DNA from: Caenorhabditis remanei
Taxonomy: Eukaryota; Nematoda; Chromadorea; Rhabditida; Rhabditidae
Length of the DNA: 64,000 nucleotides
Direction of reading: 5' to 3'
Assembly: GCF_010183535.1 (NCBI RefSeq)
Contig: NC_071330.1
Location: 12,815,717-12,879,716, forward strand
Positions 11,223 through 21,199 of the stretch are shown one piece after another. The translations under genes were made by a program, and so were the position numbers. The notes below the pieces were generated by a model. The model made no database searches and was not told the DNA's origin. It was given only the letters and a program-made list of their open reading frames with translations. Each line of letters opens with the position of its first letter. Position 1 is the first letter of the stretch.

Positions 11223-11812
11223 TTAAATTGTGACAACAAAATTTTCCAAGTCCACATCATGTTGTTCGCCCTTGTTATCTTTGTCACTGATGCAGCCCAT
11301 GCCATTTTCTCCTCGAACCCATGCTTGGTAATGCCCGCTTAGTCCTCTATCGTTCGAACGGTACTCAGCAAATGATTGGAATTGGTTGTATTCTCCAAAC
11401 ATTGAATCTATTGTGTTGACGTTGCGATCCCAAAATCGTTTCATGTTGGGGATCCCAGTTACGAAAATTTGCGAGCCGTTGATAATTATCTTTGGTTCTC
11501 TCCACATGTCCGTTGCATTTCGTTCAGCGAGTATCTAAACATCTCATCCCGAAAAGATCATCGAATAAATCCTTGAAGTTTGCATCTTCTGTCATTTGCA
11601 CTTCAGTATGGGTTGCAGCGGTAGCGTTATCATAAGACGCTCCTTCGTCACAAGTTCTGCATTTGGTCTCCGGAGCGTATTCCATCTGAATTGTGGTTTC
11701 ATCTTCATTAGTCAGTGCCGTCATCAGCATATCGAAAACTTCTACCAGATCCTGTTGAAGAGTTTGGAAATCCGCTGGCAGAGTTTGACGCCACTCTTTG
11801 GCGGTGAATACT
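11223..11812 (-). pseudogene. Unidentified minus-strand gene, broken by a frame change
   Basis: From about 11,812 to 11,524 one frame encodes FTAKEWRQTLPADFQTLQQ, then a stretch with Cys (ETKCRTCDEG) and an acidic segment ending near DLFDDLFGM. A stop follows, and the protein resumes in another frame from about 11,522 to 11,223 (ERNATDMWREPKIIINGSQ ... DVDLENFVVTI). An AATAAA for this strand lies near 11,170, so the 3' end is real. No intron signals join the halves, so I read this as a gene with a recent indel, or a missed small intron. The true 5' end is not visible because of a stop just upstream. Function unknown. Confidence 0.45.
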
Positions 11813-11847
11813 TCTTATTAAGTAGCATCCAATTCCTTGTCATGCCA

Positions 11848-11911
11848 AACGATTCCTCCATAAGAACACCAGTGGCATACAGGAATAGGGTGGGGAAGGT
11901 TGTTATAATTC
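11848..11911. repeat. Repeat fragment shared with 14.6 kb
   Basis: The sequence from CGATTCCTCCATAAGAA through CAGGAATAGGG and on into the adjoining hairpin is also present at about 14,608-14,725, where the hairpin is only half present. Confidence 0.55.
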
Positions 11912-12254
11912 AAAAAGAATCAAGGGAGAAAAGGGGGGCGACCAGCCATACAGTAGGCAGTCTGGGAAGACTGAATGAGATGGGAGATCGTCTATGGCTT
12001 ACGTCAAGGAGGATTACGCGCTTGCGCAGGGTTATTGACTGCGTATGCCTTCTAGGAAGAGCGCGCACCACATTACGCCGCACAGGCCTTCGTTTATGGT
12101 GCGAGCTCTTCCCAGAAGGCATACGCAGTCAATAACCCTGCGCAAGCGTGTAATCCTACTTGACGTAAGTCATAGACAATCTCCCATCTCATTCAGCCTT
12201 CCCAGACTGCCTACTGAATGGCTGGTCGCCCCCTCTTCTCCTTTGATTCTTTTT
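11912..12254. repeat. 343 bp hairpin element
   Basis: The arms, about 160 bp each, run from AAAAAGAATCAA inward and return as TTGATTCTTTTT, with a loop of about 30 bp around 12,070-12,095. Scattered mismatches show it is old or partly degraded. Open frames on both strands across it are mirror shadows. Confidence 0.8.
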
Positions 12255-12302
12255 AAATACTAGTTCCCTCCTGTTACCAATACCCATCAATATTTCTACT
12301 CT

Positions 12303-12960
12303 ATGCTCCACCAATCGATATCAATGGATAACTTTTCTCTCGCTTCGGAATGGCTCAGGATCATCAATATATATACACACCGAATCGTAACAGTTGGAAA
12401 AGAGAAGATTATTCAAGGAGACGATTATGGATTGCCCATTCATTCATCGGGTCAACTCTACCTAAACCAAGGAAAACATGAAACCAGGGAAAAGAAGTTT
12501 CTCGAACTTTTGAAGCCGTATTTGAAGAGCCACAAGATCACTTTTTTATTGATCTTCAATGCGCATTGCCGCCTAATTCTCCAATTGATTATGGATTGCC
12601 CATTCATCCATCGCGTCAACTCTACCTAAGCCGAGGGAAACTCGTGCAATAGTGATTTGGTCCTCGTTGTAGAAAACGGATTGATAGGAGATTTCAAGAC
12701 GTTCGAGCAGCTGTTCCAAAACAAACTGAAAGATGTGACGGATATCCCATTTTTCCCAGAAGGTTGTTAGCCGGTAAACATAAATTGGGTGTAGTGAGAA
12801 ATGGCACGAATGGCAAAAGTACCTACCGGTGAAGCCAGGAAAAAGAAGTTTCTCGAACTTTTGAAGCCGTATTTGAAGAGCCACAAGATAACTACATGTA
12901 AATATCTACTTCACCATTCTATGCTTTTTTTGCTCGTTTTATTTATTAATAAATTCTGAA
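12303..12960 (+). pseudogene. Decayed gene with an internal duplication
   Basis: An ATG frame begins MLHQSISMDNFSLASEW. The phrase GATTATGGATTGCCCATTCAT ... CAACTCTACCTAA occurs twice (about 12,424 and 12,587), and the segment KKFLELLKPYLKSHKI is encoded twice (about 12,490-12,540 and 12,840-12,890). Between them the most protein-like frame reads SDLVLVVENGLIGDFKTF and then shifts. Several stops interrupt any continuous reading. I read it as remains of one gene after partial tandem duplication; product unknown. Confidence 0.4.
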
Positions 12961-13000
12961 TGAATCAAATTGTGCTCGTGTTAGTTTCTTCCTATAGGTA

Positions 13001-13345
13001 CAGTACTGGCCATAAAGAATGCGACACTTGCAGTTTTTAGTTGAAAATGGTCAACTTTGTGACATCCTAAGAAGTTATCAATCGTCAAATAAATTTCTCG
13101 CAATCGTTGCCGTTTTTCAGTGCTAAAAGGAGAGATTTTGGAGCTGTTTACTTTGACGATTGATAACGTCTTAGGATGTGCCCGTGCAAAAAAGTTGTCA
13201 ACTACAAGAATAAAGCTCTATTTGTGATCTACACACTCCATAAACAATCAATATTGTGAGACTATCAGGGAGGCCGTGTCACACTCACAAAGTTGGCAAT
13301 TTTCAACTAAAACCTGCAAGTTTCGCATTCTTTATGGTCAGTACG
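13001..13345. mobile_element. Short inverted-repeat element (MITE)
   Basis: Ends CAGTACTGGCCATAAAGAAT and GCATTCTTTATGGTCAGTAC are inverted copies, and the arms continue inward (GTTGAAAATGG / TTTTCAACTAAAA; GACATCCTAAGA / TCTTAGGATGT). A TA precedes the left end. It has no coding capacity. The size and ends fit a non-autonomous mariner-like element. Confidence 0.65.
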
Positions 13346-13635
13346 TTCTTCTTCTTTTCATAAACATTCTTTGAAAGTCGAGTTCCGATGTTCCCAGTGG
13401 GACGAGAATAAATTCTTTCGTAAAAAACGCAGAAACAACTTTGAAAAATTATTGGAGCGCCAAGTAATCAAGATATAATACATAAAGGAAATGAGGGAAG
13501 GATAATTTGACAACAACAGAGTCAATAATACAAACATTAAACACAAAACTCATGAGAGAAGTTGCGAAAAACGGGGAAATTTGTTTGCCGGGAACTTGGA
13601 GAAAGTAGAATAGACTAGAAATAGAGAAATTTGAT

Positions 13636-13980
13636 TTAAACTGAGTGAAAACACCTTAGCCATTTTGTATTGATGGGAGAGAATCGAACATCAGGAAGAG
13701 GCAGGTTTCTTCCTCTGAGTACTAGACAGTGAGTACATGGATTGTTCTGAAAATGAATATTTTATAGCAACTTTTTGAAAAGAATGCAATTTTCTCTCAC
13801 CGTCTTGTTAAAGTCTTCCTTATTCACGTTTTTCCTGGTCTCTGTGTACTCATCCTTGTGGTATTCACGAGTTGTCAATGTGAACGTAGAATGACCGTTT
13901 TGAGTGTGACGACGAGCACATTGTTGAATATTAGCGTCAGTGGACACCAAATAGAAATGTTCGATGTCAAAACTCTTCAT
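13636..13980 (-). CDS. Small unidentified two-exon gene, about 96 residues
   Basis: Exon 1 (13980-13801) starts MKSFDIEHFYLVSTDAN and contains CARRHTQNGHSTFTL; it ends ACG|GTGAGA. Exon 2 (13746-13636) follows ATTTTCAG and joins in phase 0 to give NNPCTHCLVLRGRNLPLP and a TAA stop. Another exon may lie upstream, because an acceptor TTTTACAG sits at about 14,005, but its frame does not join cleanly to this one. I do not recognise the product. Confidence 0.35.
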
Positions 13981-13989
13981 GGAGAGCCT

Positions 13990-14600
13990 CCTGAACCATC
14001 AACTGTAAAAGTGAAGATGAAGTAATGTTTGTTAGAGGCAGTGTGAATTTCCGGAACGTTTCGGTAAATATGAAGTTTTGTCTTGAACACGAAACCGGAC
14101 ATTTTGCAACCGGTATTTTTGAAACTGGACATTTTGAAACCAGTAAATTACCGGAAAGTGATAATCGGTAAGCACACACAGGTTGGAAGTAAGGACAAAG
14201 ATCACATTTCAAGGAAAAAATAATCGTCGTTCCGGATGTATTGCCTATTATTTGGTTGAAATTTGCGGAACGAAATGCTCTTCAAAATCTTTTTGCAAAA
14301 ATAGAGGAAATTGAATAAAGCACTATTTACTTTCTTCCAGACATGTCAAAAATCGGCACTCATTTCTTAACAAAATTTATTGGCATTTTTCGAAAATTCA
14401 TAGTAAAAGCGTTTAAATTATCATACATATTCAACTTTCGATTGAATTTTAAATTATTAGTCGACAACTTGACTTTTCTACGTTCTCTCTATGGATTTTA
14501 CTTCTTTACGTAAATTTTTCCCTTGAAAATGTACACATTCCCTTTTTGTTTCATTTTTCTATATAATGATTTTCAGACTTACCTCCAAGGAATTCTACAT
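13990..14600. other. AT-rich intergenic sequence
   Basis: Repeated phrases (GGACATTTTG three times at about 14,098-14,140) suggest a degraded short tandem repeat. No gene is supported. Confidence 0.35.
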
Positions 14601-14604
14601 CGGT

Positions 14605-14760
14605 TCATCCATAAGAATATCAATACCAGAAACAGACAGGAATAGGGGCAAAGTTTTTTATAATTCAAAAAAAAATCAAGAAAAAGGGGATGACCAGCCA
14701 TACAGTAGGCAGTCTGGAATCGTCTGTAGTTTATATTTTGTCGGTATAGGAAGGAGAGCG
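14605..14760. repeat. Partial copy of the 11.9 kb element
   Basis: Shares CATCCATAAGAATA, CAGGAATAGGG, TATAATTCAAAAA and CAGCCATACAGTAGGCAGTC in order with 11,848-11,970, but lacks the returning arm, so it is a half-element or a recombination remnant. Confidence 0.55.
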
Positions 14761-14996
14761 ACTTGTGAGGTCACTCTCCTCCACCAGAATGTTTGCAGAA
14801 TAATAAAAGAGAAACGTGTCGAGGCGTTGTTTCTCAATCTATAGATAGAGGGAAAAGAGGAAGAGACAGATACAGAAACGCACTTACTGATGACAATGAT
14901 AAATTTTTTATTAGAGAAATAGATTTTTTGAAGTGAAACTCGAAAATTATCAAAAAACCATGATAAAAGTACAAATGAACACAAAATTATTGCCTA

Positions 14997-15814
14997 TTAC
15001 AAATCCGAAGCTTTGAATGGTGCAGCAGTGTATCTGGCCTCTTCTCCCACTTCTTCATAGATTCCTTCCTCCAAAAGAGTCTTGCATTTCTTTGAGTTTT
15101 CTACTTTCTTCATTGCGATTCCAGGGTAAATGATGTGTTCTTGAGAAGAGCGGGACGATGTGATCAGAAGGGTTCCGAAGACGATGATGAGGATGGTGAG
15201 AGTGGCGATGAGGATGATGAGGATGATGATTATGGTGCTGAAAATACAATAGATTTTCGATTATTTCTGAAAAAGGAGATAACTTACTTGTCATAGTCTC
15301 CGGATGACTTTATTGGAAGGGAGATAGTAGATGTTGTGAGTTCGGGAGTCTCCTTCTTCATCTCGGTAGTTGTGGTTACTGTAGTTGTGGTAGTTGTAGT
15401 GGTGGTACTAGAAGTGCCTGGAGTAGTAGAAGTCCCAACGAATTCACAAGTCAGTCCATGGAATCCTCGGTTACACTCATATATTGATTGGATCAACACA
15501 ACGACTCTAGCATCCTCGAAAACATTCGGAAGTTGAGGTTGACCGGAATTCTTCATGGAGAACTCGAACACCGTGGTTTTCCCATTGGGAATGGAGAATC
15601 CAACACGAATATTGTCTCTGATAAGCCGTCGAGGATGGAAGCTTGTGATTCGTTTCTCTCCGATAAGCAACTGGAGTGTCTCGTCACTGGAATCAGTGAG
15701 AAGACGGAGGTTACAGTTGGTGGAAGCAGTCAGTTCGAGACGGAGATGTCCAGTGGCAGAGGTCAATGAATAGAGGGAATAGAGGAAGAGAAAAACTCTG
15801 ATGGAGGAGGACAT
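14997..15814 (-). CDS. Single-pass membrane protein with EGF-like loop and Thr-rich stalk, 255 residues
   Basis: Exon 1 (15814-15288) and exon 2 (15237-14997) join in phase (AA|C) across a 50 bp GTAAGT...TTTTCAG intron. Residues 1-20 form a signal peptide (MSSSIRVFLFLYSLYSL...). The ectodomain has a conserved-looking segment with Cys34 and an EGF-like end, C114NRGFHGLTC123. Residues about 128-150 are nearly all Thr, likely O-glycosylated. A transmembrane helix (about 177-202, Ile/Leu-rich) precedes a cytoplasmic tail with several Tyr. AATAAA on this strand is at 14912-14907. It is divergently placed to the Pro/Gln-rich membrane protein gene. The N-terminal half faintly recalls the region ahead of DSL domains, but the DSL cysteines are absent, so I make no family call. 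Confidence 0.85.
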
Positions 15815-15890
15815 TCTGGTAGACGACGTGATAGGGACTGTCGAATGAAGACGAATGAATAGATGGAGGATCGGTCAGACCCGATACCTT

Positions 15891-16608
15891 TAAAGGCGTA
15901 TTGTGGTCTGTTGTGATGTTTTCATATTTTAATGTATGAGTTTCGGCGAATTCATTTTCATAGTTCAAGAATTTTTTAATTCGGTCCACAACCCGCTGAG
16001 AGCGAGCGCCGGAAAGTTTGGTCATTGAAAGGGTCGCGAAAAAATGGGGGCCGTGGCCTAGAAATTCGACTTCGAAAAGGTTGATTTTTTGAATTTTGAC
16101 GGTATTTTCGATTATTTTTGTTGTATTTCTTCAATAATTTCGATAGAAAACGGCAAATATTGATAGAAAAACACCAAAAACTATCGAAAATAACGCCAGA
16201 AATAGCAGAATACTGAAAAACCAACTTTACAGAAGTAAAATTTCTAGAAAATTCTCGCTGGCCAAACTTTTCGTTGGTTTTTTCAGTATTCTGCTATTTC
16301 TGGCGTTATTTTCGATAGTTTTTAGTGTTTTTCTATCAATATTTGCCGTTTTCTACAGAAATTATTGAAGAAATACAACAAAAATAATCGAAAATACCGT
16401 CAAAATTCAAAAAATCAACTTTTTCGAAGTCGAATTTCTAGGCCACGGCCCCCATTTTTTCGCGACCCTTTCAATGACCAAACTTTTCGGCGCTCGCTCT
16501 CAGCGGGTTGTGGACCGAATTAAAAGATTCTTGAACTATGAAAATGAATTCGCCGAAACTCATACATTAAAATATGAAAACATCACAACAGACCACAATA
16601 CGCCTTTA
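15891..16608. repeat. 718 bp palindrome in a divergent promoter region
   Basis: Arms 15891-16225 and 16273-16608 are near-perfect inverted copies around a 47 bp spacer. The outer ends read TAAAGGCGTATTGTGG and its inverse. It lies 77 bp upstream of the start codon of the EGF-like membrane gene. Confidence 0.9.
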
Positions 16609-17243
16609 AGCCCCGCCCCCTTGAGGTTCTGGGAAGCCATAAAACTGAAGCTAAGGTCCTGTTGTCATTAGGTATCCAGTTGTGACTTGAGTATACTGTA
16701 TTGGGTATACTGTACACTCTTTATCGGTCTTCTGGGATATGATGACTATACAGTATACTCACAGTATACCGGAGCAGTATACTGTAATGATGACAATGAC
16801 AGTTTATGGTTTGCGAGATAGTCATCATCTTCACATTTTCTAACTACTGGGTTTTGGGAAGAGTACGGGTTAGAAAAAGCTGTAACTTTTTATGTTGGTC
16901 ATTTTCCAAAATTCACTCTTTTTTCTCTTTTTTTTCCATTTTATTCTCGTTTTCTTCACTTCTTCCCTTCCCATTTGTATATCATATCACTATCCCCTTT
17001 CTATCTGTATAAACGTGTCGTCGTGGCTCTTGTCAACATATTATCATAACAAAAGGCCCCCTCTCCTTTTTCCCCCCTCCATCTCTTTTTCTATTGCTAC
17101 ATTTCCATATTCGTGTTGGCTTTTCCTCTCTCCCCCCTTCTGCAACATACAGATACATATTGTTATCTTTCGGTTCTTTTGATACACGTAGATTAGTGAT
17201 ACCTTTATATATATTATCACTGGTAACCATTCACTGGAGAAGG
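16609..17243. other. 5' flank of the Pro/Gln-rich gene
   Basis: Contains the GTATAC cluster and long pyrimidine tracts (16,900-17,130), typical of upstream regions in these worms. No gene is supported. Confidence 0.4.
16691..16782. promoter_or_regulatory. Cluster of five GTATAC palindromes
   Basis: GTATAC occurs at 16691, 16705, 16753, 16764 and 16777, usually inside CAGTATACTGTA, itself palindromic. Five hits in 92 bp is far above the chance density. The cluster lies between two divergent membrane protein genes and could be a binding-site array, or a degraded repeat. The regulatory role is an inference. Confidence 0.35.
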
Positions 17244-20200
17244 ATGATATTCAAAGGCTCAGCGGTGTTTTGTGGTAAGTTACTAATCCCCTCTATTAGA
17301 CAGGCACCTTTTGGGAACCTTTAATAGACCAGCACCCTCTAGTTACTGTCGAAAAAATAAAGTTTCGACAAGGATTTTCAAAAAAAAAATTCGCGGGCTG
17401 GAACACGCAAGCGCATGAAGTTGTGGTCGGAGCTTAAACTGCAAGCTTAAATAAGTGGCGCGGTTCTATTGTCACAACAAAAAAGTTCCGACATTTTTTC
17501 CCCCTCGGTGTTTGCGGACTCAAGCCAAAATTTGATAATTTGATAATTTTGGCTTGAGTCCGCAAACACCGACGAGGAAAAAATGTCGGAACTTGTTTAT
17601 TTCGATAATAATTCCAGTTGTTTTTTTCCAAATTAAGAACCGCGCCGCTTGCAGTTTAAGCTCCGCCCACAACTTCATGCGCTTGCGTGTTCCAGCCCGC
17701 GAAATTTTTTTGGAAAATCCTTGTCGAAACTTTTAAAAAAAACTGGCAGAACCAACTTATCCGAGGACGAACACAAATGTGGCCAGGAATCCTAAACTGT
17801 ACATTACTAAGCGAAACCATGTTTCCAGATTTTTCTATAAATTTCCAAAGATCTCAGAGGTTTTTGCTGTCCAGCGACTCATGAAGGTTGAGTAAAAATC
17901 AAGTGGAGAAATTTTAGATCAACAACATAGGCATTCAAAATTTTTCCAAAATCTTGGTTTTGGATTTTTGAAATTTTTTATCTGAAAAACCCAACTTATA
18001 TTGACTAGGATAGTTTTGAAGAACTGTCTACTTTTTTCTCTACATTTTGAGCAAAAAATCATCAAAAATCATTGAAAAGTGACCAAGTTACAGATTTTCG
18101 AAACATTTCGAAAAATTGACATTCATAAATTTGCTTATAACTTGAATATTTGGGTACAGAGTTGATTCATGTGTATATTTTTGAAATCAGCTTGTCGAGA
18201 GCTTTCAGAAAAGCATAATCATGCCCTGATTCGGTGAAAGTTGGGTCTTGCCACGAAATTGGTCTTAACAGGGTTACTGTAGTTTTCGTGGCGAGACCCA
18301 ACTGTAAGCAAACCTAGGCTTGATTATACTCATTCAAACCGTCTCGTTACGCCGAAGTTGAAAATGATTGTTAAAATTCGATTTGAACAAAAAATGATGA
18401 ATGCGCCTGTTGTTTTCTGAAAATTTTTATTTTTGTATTTTTTTGAAAGTCCATATCTCTGCCTGTTTTGCAGCGAGTTTTTTGAAATTTACACCGCTTG
18501 ATTGAGCTTATCGAGAGCTTTCAGAAAAGTATAATCATGCCCTGATTCGGTGCAACTTGGGTATTTCCACGAAACTACGGTATGCGTCTTTAAAGTGGGG
18601 TACTGTAGTTTTCGTGGTGAAACCCAACTGTAAGCAAACCTAGGCTTGGTTATACTCACTCGAAAGGTCTCAGAAAGCTGATTCCGAATTGATATGAAAA
18701 ATCGACTAAGTCTCAAATTTCAGTTAAAATTTAGGCTTCACCTAGAAATTCCTGTATCCAGGGTTACTGTATCCCACAAAGCATACTTTCATTTCCTTTC
18801 AGCCCTGGTCCTGACAGTCTGGTGTCAGGGGCCTCCTCCAGCTCAACCTCAGCCGGCTCCCAAACCAGTCGTCCAGCTTCCATCTCCCGTTCCCGTCCAA
18901 CAAGCTCCGCCCATCCAACAGGCTCCGCCCATCCAACAAGCTCCGCCCATCCAACAGGCTCCGCCCATCCAACAAGCTCCGCCCATCCAACAGGCTCCGC
19001 CCATCCAGCAAGCTCCGCCCATCCAACAGGCTCCGCCTCCCGTCCAACAGCAAGCTCCGCCTGCTCAACCTGTCCAACCTAAACCTGTAATCCAGCAATC
19101 ACCGCCTCCAGTCCCAGTTCAACCCAAAGTTGTCCCAGTCCAAGCTGCTCCACCAGTACAACAAGTGCCTAAACCGGCTCAAGCTCCGCCCCCAGCTCAA
19201 AACCAACAGGCTCCGCCCCCAGCGCAAGCTAAACCTGTCCAACAAGCTCCGCCTCCTGCTCAACCTGCTCAAGCTACCAAACCAGCTCAACCTGTAACTC
19301 AACCTGTTCCAGCAAAGCCGATTGTGCAACAAGCTCCGCCTCCAGTCCAGCAACAGGCTCCGCCTCCTCAGCAAACCACGTCTCCAGTTCAGGCTCCGTC
19401 CAAGCCAGTGGTCCAGCAAGCCCCGCCTCCAGCACCAGCCCAGCCTAAAGTCGTTCCTGTCCAAGCTGCTCAACAAGCTCCGCCTCCTCAGCAAGCTCCG
19501 CCTCCTCAACAAGCTCCGCCTCCTCAACAAGCCCCGCCTCCACAACAAACTCCGCCTCCTGCTCCAGCTCAACCCAAAACTGTTCCTGTTCAATCTGCTC
19601 AACAACCGCCCGTTCAGCAACAACCCAAGCCAGTCGTCCAGCAACAGGCCCCGCCCCCTCAGCAAGCTCCGCCTCCTCAGACTCAACAATCTCCGCCCAC
19701 ACCAAAACCTGCACCAGTGACTCAGACACCATCACCACCTAAGCCAGTGGTCCAACAGGTAAGACACTCACATTTTTTGATTACTCACCCCCTTGAATCA
19801 TGTTTCAGCAACCCGTCCAACAAGCTCCGCCCACAACTTCCACCACCACCACTCAAGCCCCGCCTACTACTACCCAACCTCCAACAACCACAACTACCCA
19901 GAAACCGGTTGTAAAAGAGACTCCGCCTCCCACAACTACAACAACTACAACCACTACAACTCCAAAACCAACTACAACAACTTCACGTCCTGTAAAACAG
20001 CAGAAGAGATCAAAACGATCGGCCCCGCCGACACCAGGCAAAGATGACCGCGAGAAATCTGACGAGTGAGTTTTTTAGAAATTTGATTATGCTTATCAAA
20101 TCCAGCTTGTTAAGAGCTTTCAGAAAAATATAATCATGCCCCGATTCGGTGCAAGTTGGGTCCCACCACGAAACTACGGTACGCGTCTTTAAACTGGGTT

Positions 20201-20468
20201 ACTGTAGTTTCGTGGTAGGACCCAACTTGCACCGAATCGGGGCATGATTTTACTTTTCTGAAAGCTCTTGTGAAGGAGAATCTGAAAATGTCATTCCCAA
20301 GTCTCTAAACTCAAAAACAATTCCAGATTCTCCGTGTTCTCCGTGTTCTCCGACCTCTCCCCGAACGTCATCTTCTCCATCTCGTGCGTCTTCTTCGTCC
20401 TTCTCGGACTATGCATTTTGAGCTGTTTCAGAAGGGATCCATCTGAAGATAAACTGAAAATGTTGTGA
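17244..20468 (+). CDS. Pro/Gln-rich type I membrane protein, four exons, 461 residues
   Basis: Exons 17244-17274, 18803-19758, 19809-20065 and 20327-20468 join in matching phases with GTAAGT/GTGAGT donors and TTTCAG/TTCCAG acceptors. Exon 1 plus the start of exon 2 encode a signal peptide (MIFKGSAVFC|ALVLTVWCQG). The ectodomain is almost wholly Pro, Gln, Ala, Val and Lys, with seven QQAPPI hexapeptides, followed by a Thr-rich stalk. A furin-type site RSKR (396-399) comes before the membrane helix (about 429-448) and a short basic tail. AATAAA lies at 20530-20535. Intron 1 (1.5 kb) holds a large palindrome and two hairpin repeats. The composition suggests an extracellular matrix or surface protein; it is not a recognised domain family. 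Confidence 0.85.
17362..17730. repeat. 369 bp almost spacerless palindrome in intron 1
   Basis: The left arm starts GTTTCGACAAGGATTTTC and the right arm ends with its inverse at 17730; the centre is near 17,546 (AATTTGATAATTTGATAATT). If transcribed within the intron it would fold into one long hairpin. Confidence 0.88.
18191..18345. repeat. Intronic hairpin repeat (GAGCTTTCAGAAAAG family)
   Basis: Begins near GAGAGCTTTCAGAAAAG, passes through two inverted GGGTCT...CGTGGCGAGACCC-like blocks and ends TGATTATACTCATTC. The arms pair. This is one of more than a dozen copies in the window. Confidence 0.75.
18505..18672. repeat. Intronic hairpin repeat, second copy in intron 1
   Basis: Same architecture as the preceding copy: GAGAGCTTTCAGAAAAGTATAATCATG, inner CGAAACTACGGTATGCG / TACTGTAGTTTTCGTGG, outer GGTTATACTCACTCG. 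Confidence 0.75.
18898..19023 (+). repeat. 18 bp coding tandem repeat (QQAPPI x7) with 36 bp period
   Basis: Seven tandem CAACARGCTCCGCCCATC units. The second Gln codon mostly alternates CAA and CAG, so the true duplication unit appears to be 36 bp. Confidence 0.9.
20105..20275. repeat. Intronic hairpin repeat in intron 3
   Basis: Same family. The arms are long and nearly perfect here: ATAATCATGCCCCGATTCGG with its inverse, and inner GGTCCCACCACGAAACTACGG with its inverse. Confidence 0.8.
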
Positions 20469-20589
20469 TTTTTGTAGTATTTTTTATATTAGTTTTTAAA
20501 AATTTATTTTAATTTTTCTTATTTTCTGCAATAAACTTGGTTCTGGGGTATTTACTCTCAAAATTAAAAGTAACTTTAATTTTCAGAAT

Positions 20590-20760
20590 CAGTTCGTAGC
20601 GAGCTTTCAGAAAAGTAAAATCATGTCTAGGTTTACTTACAATTGGGTCCCACCACGAAAACTACAGTAAACCCGAAAATTCCATAAATCGTGGCGGGAC
20701 CCAAATCACTTCAAACCTATGCATGATTATACTTTATTTATTTATTTATTTATTTATTTA
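20590..20760. repeat. Hairpin repeat plus TTTA microsatellite
   Basis: A further copy of the hairpin family lies just after the polyadenylation signal, followed by about six TTTA units at 20,736-20,760. Confidence 0.7.
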
Positions 20761-21199
20761 CTTCAAGGGATAAGAGACTATAAGATACAAAGAAGACTTG
20801 AAACATATCCCTCACGAGATAGTCTCAAGTAAAAAAAATAGGAAAAATAAGGTGCATGTCATAAAAAGAATAACGGGGGAAGGAAACAACTTCCGACTTC
20901 CGACTTCCATCTTCCGTTTTCGAAAATGTTACTTCCGCAAAGTTCTTCCCAAGATATTCAAACTTTCCGTTAAGTTTCTTCCGACTCTTCGAGAATTGTT
21001 GACTCATTTTGGAGTCTCCCTGACTCTACACTCTCTACCCACCACAGTCTTGTCTTCCCAGTGTACCAGATGCCCATCTTCTGCCTCTTACTGTCCAACA
21101 CTGTGTACTACACAATCAATAATTACATTGTTGCTTTTTTAAATTCTGGCCCCTTTTCTTTCATAAAAATAGCTCCATTTTCAGATCTTCTCAGAAACA
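20761..21199. other. Intergenic sequence upstream of the F-box gene
   Basis: Contains a short heptamer block (CTTCCGACTTCCGACTTCC at about 20,889) and pyrimidine-rich sequence next to the F-box start. No gene is supported. Confidence 0.4.

Noticed and set aside
15055..15294. His-rich frame (HHNHHPHHPHRHSHHPHH) as a metal-binding protein
   Set aside because: It is the wrong frame of the Ile-rich transmembrane exon (ATCATCATCCTC); correct splicing reads IIIILIILIATL.
18799..19689. Long alternate-frame and minus-strand frames across the Pro/Gln-rich exon
   Set aside because: They arise from the repetitive codon usage (CCGCCT, CAACAA); only one frame has a signal peptide, stalk, membrane helix and consistent splice phases.
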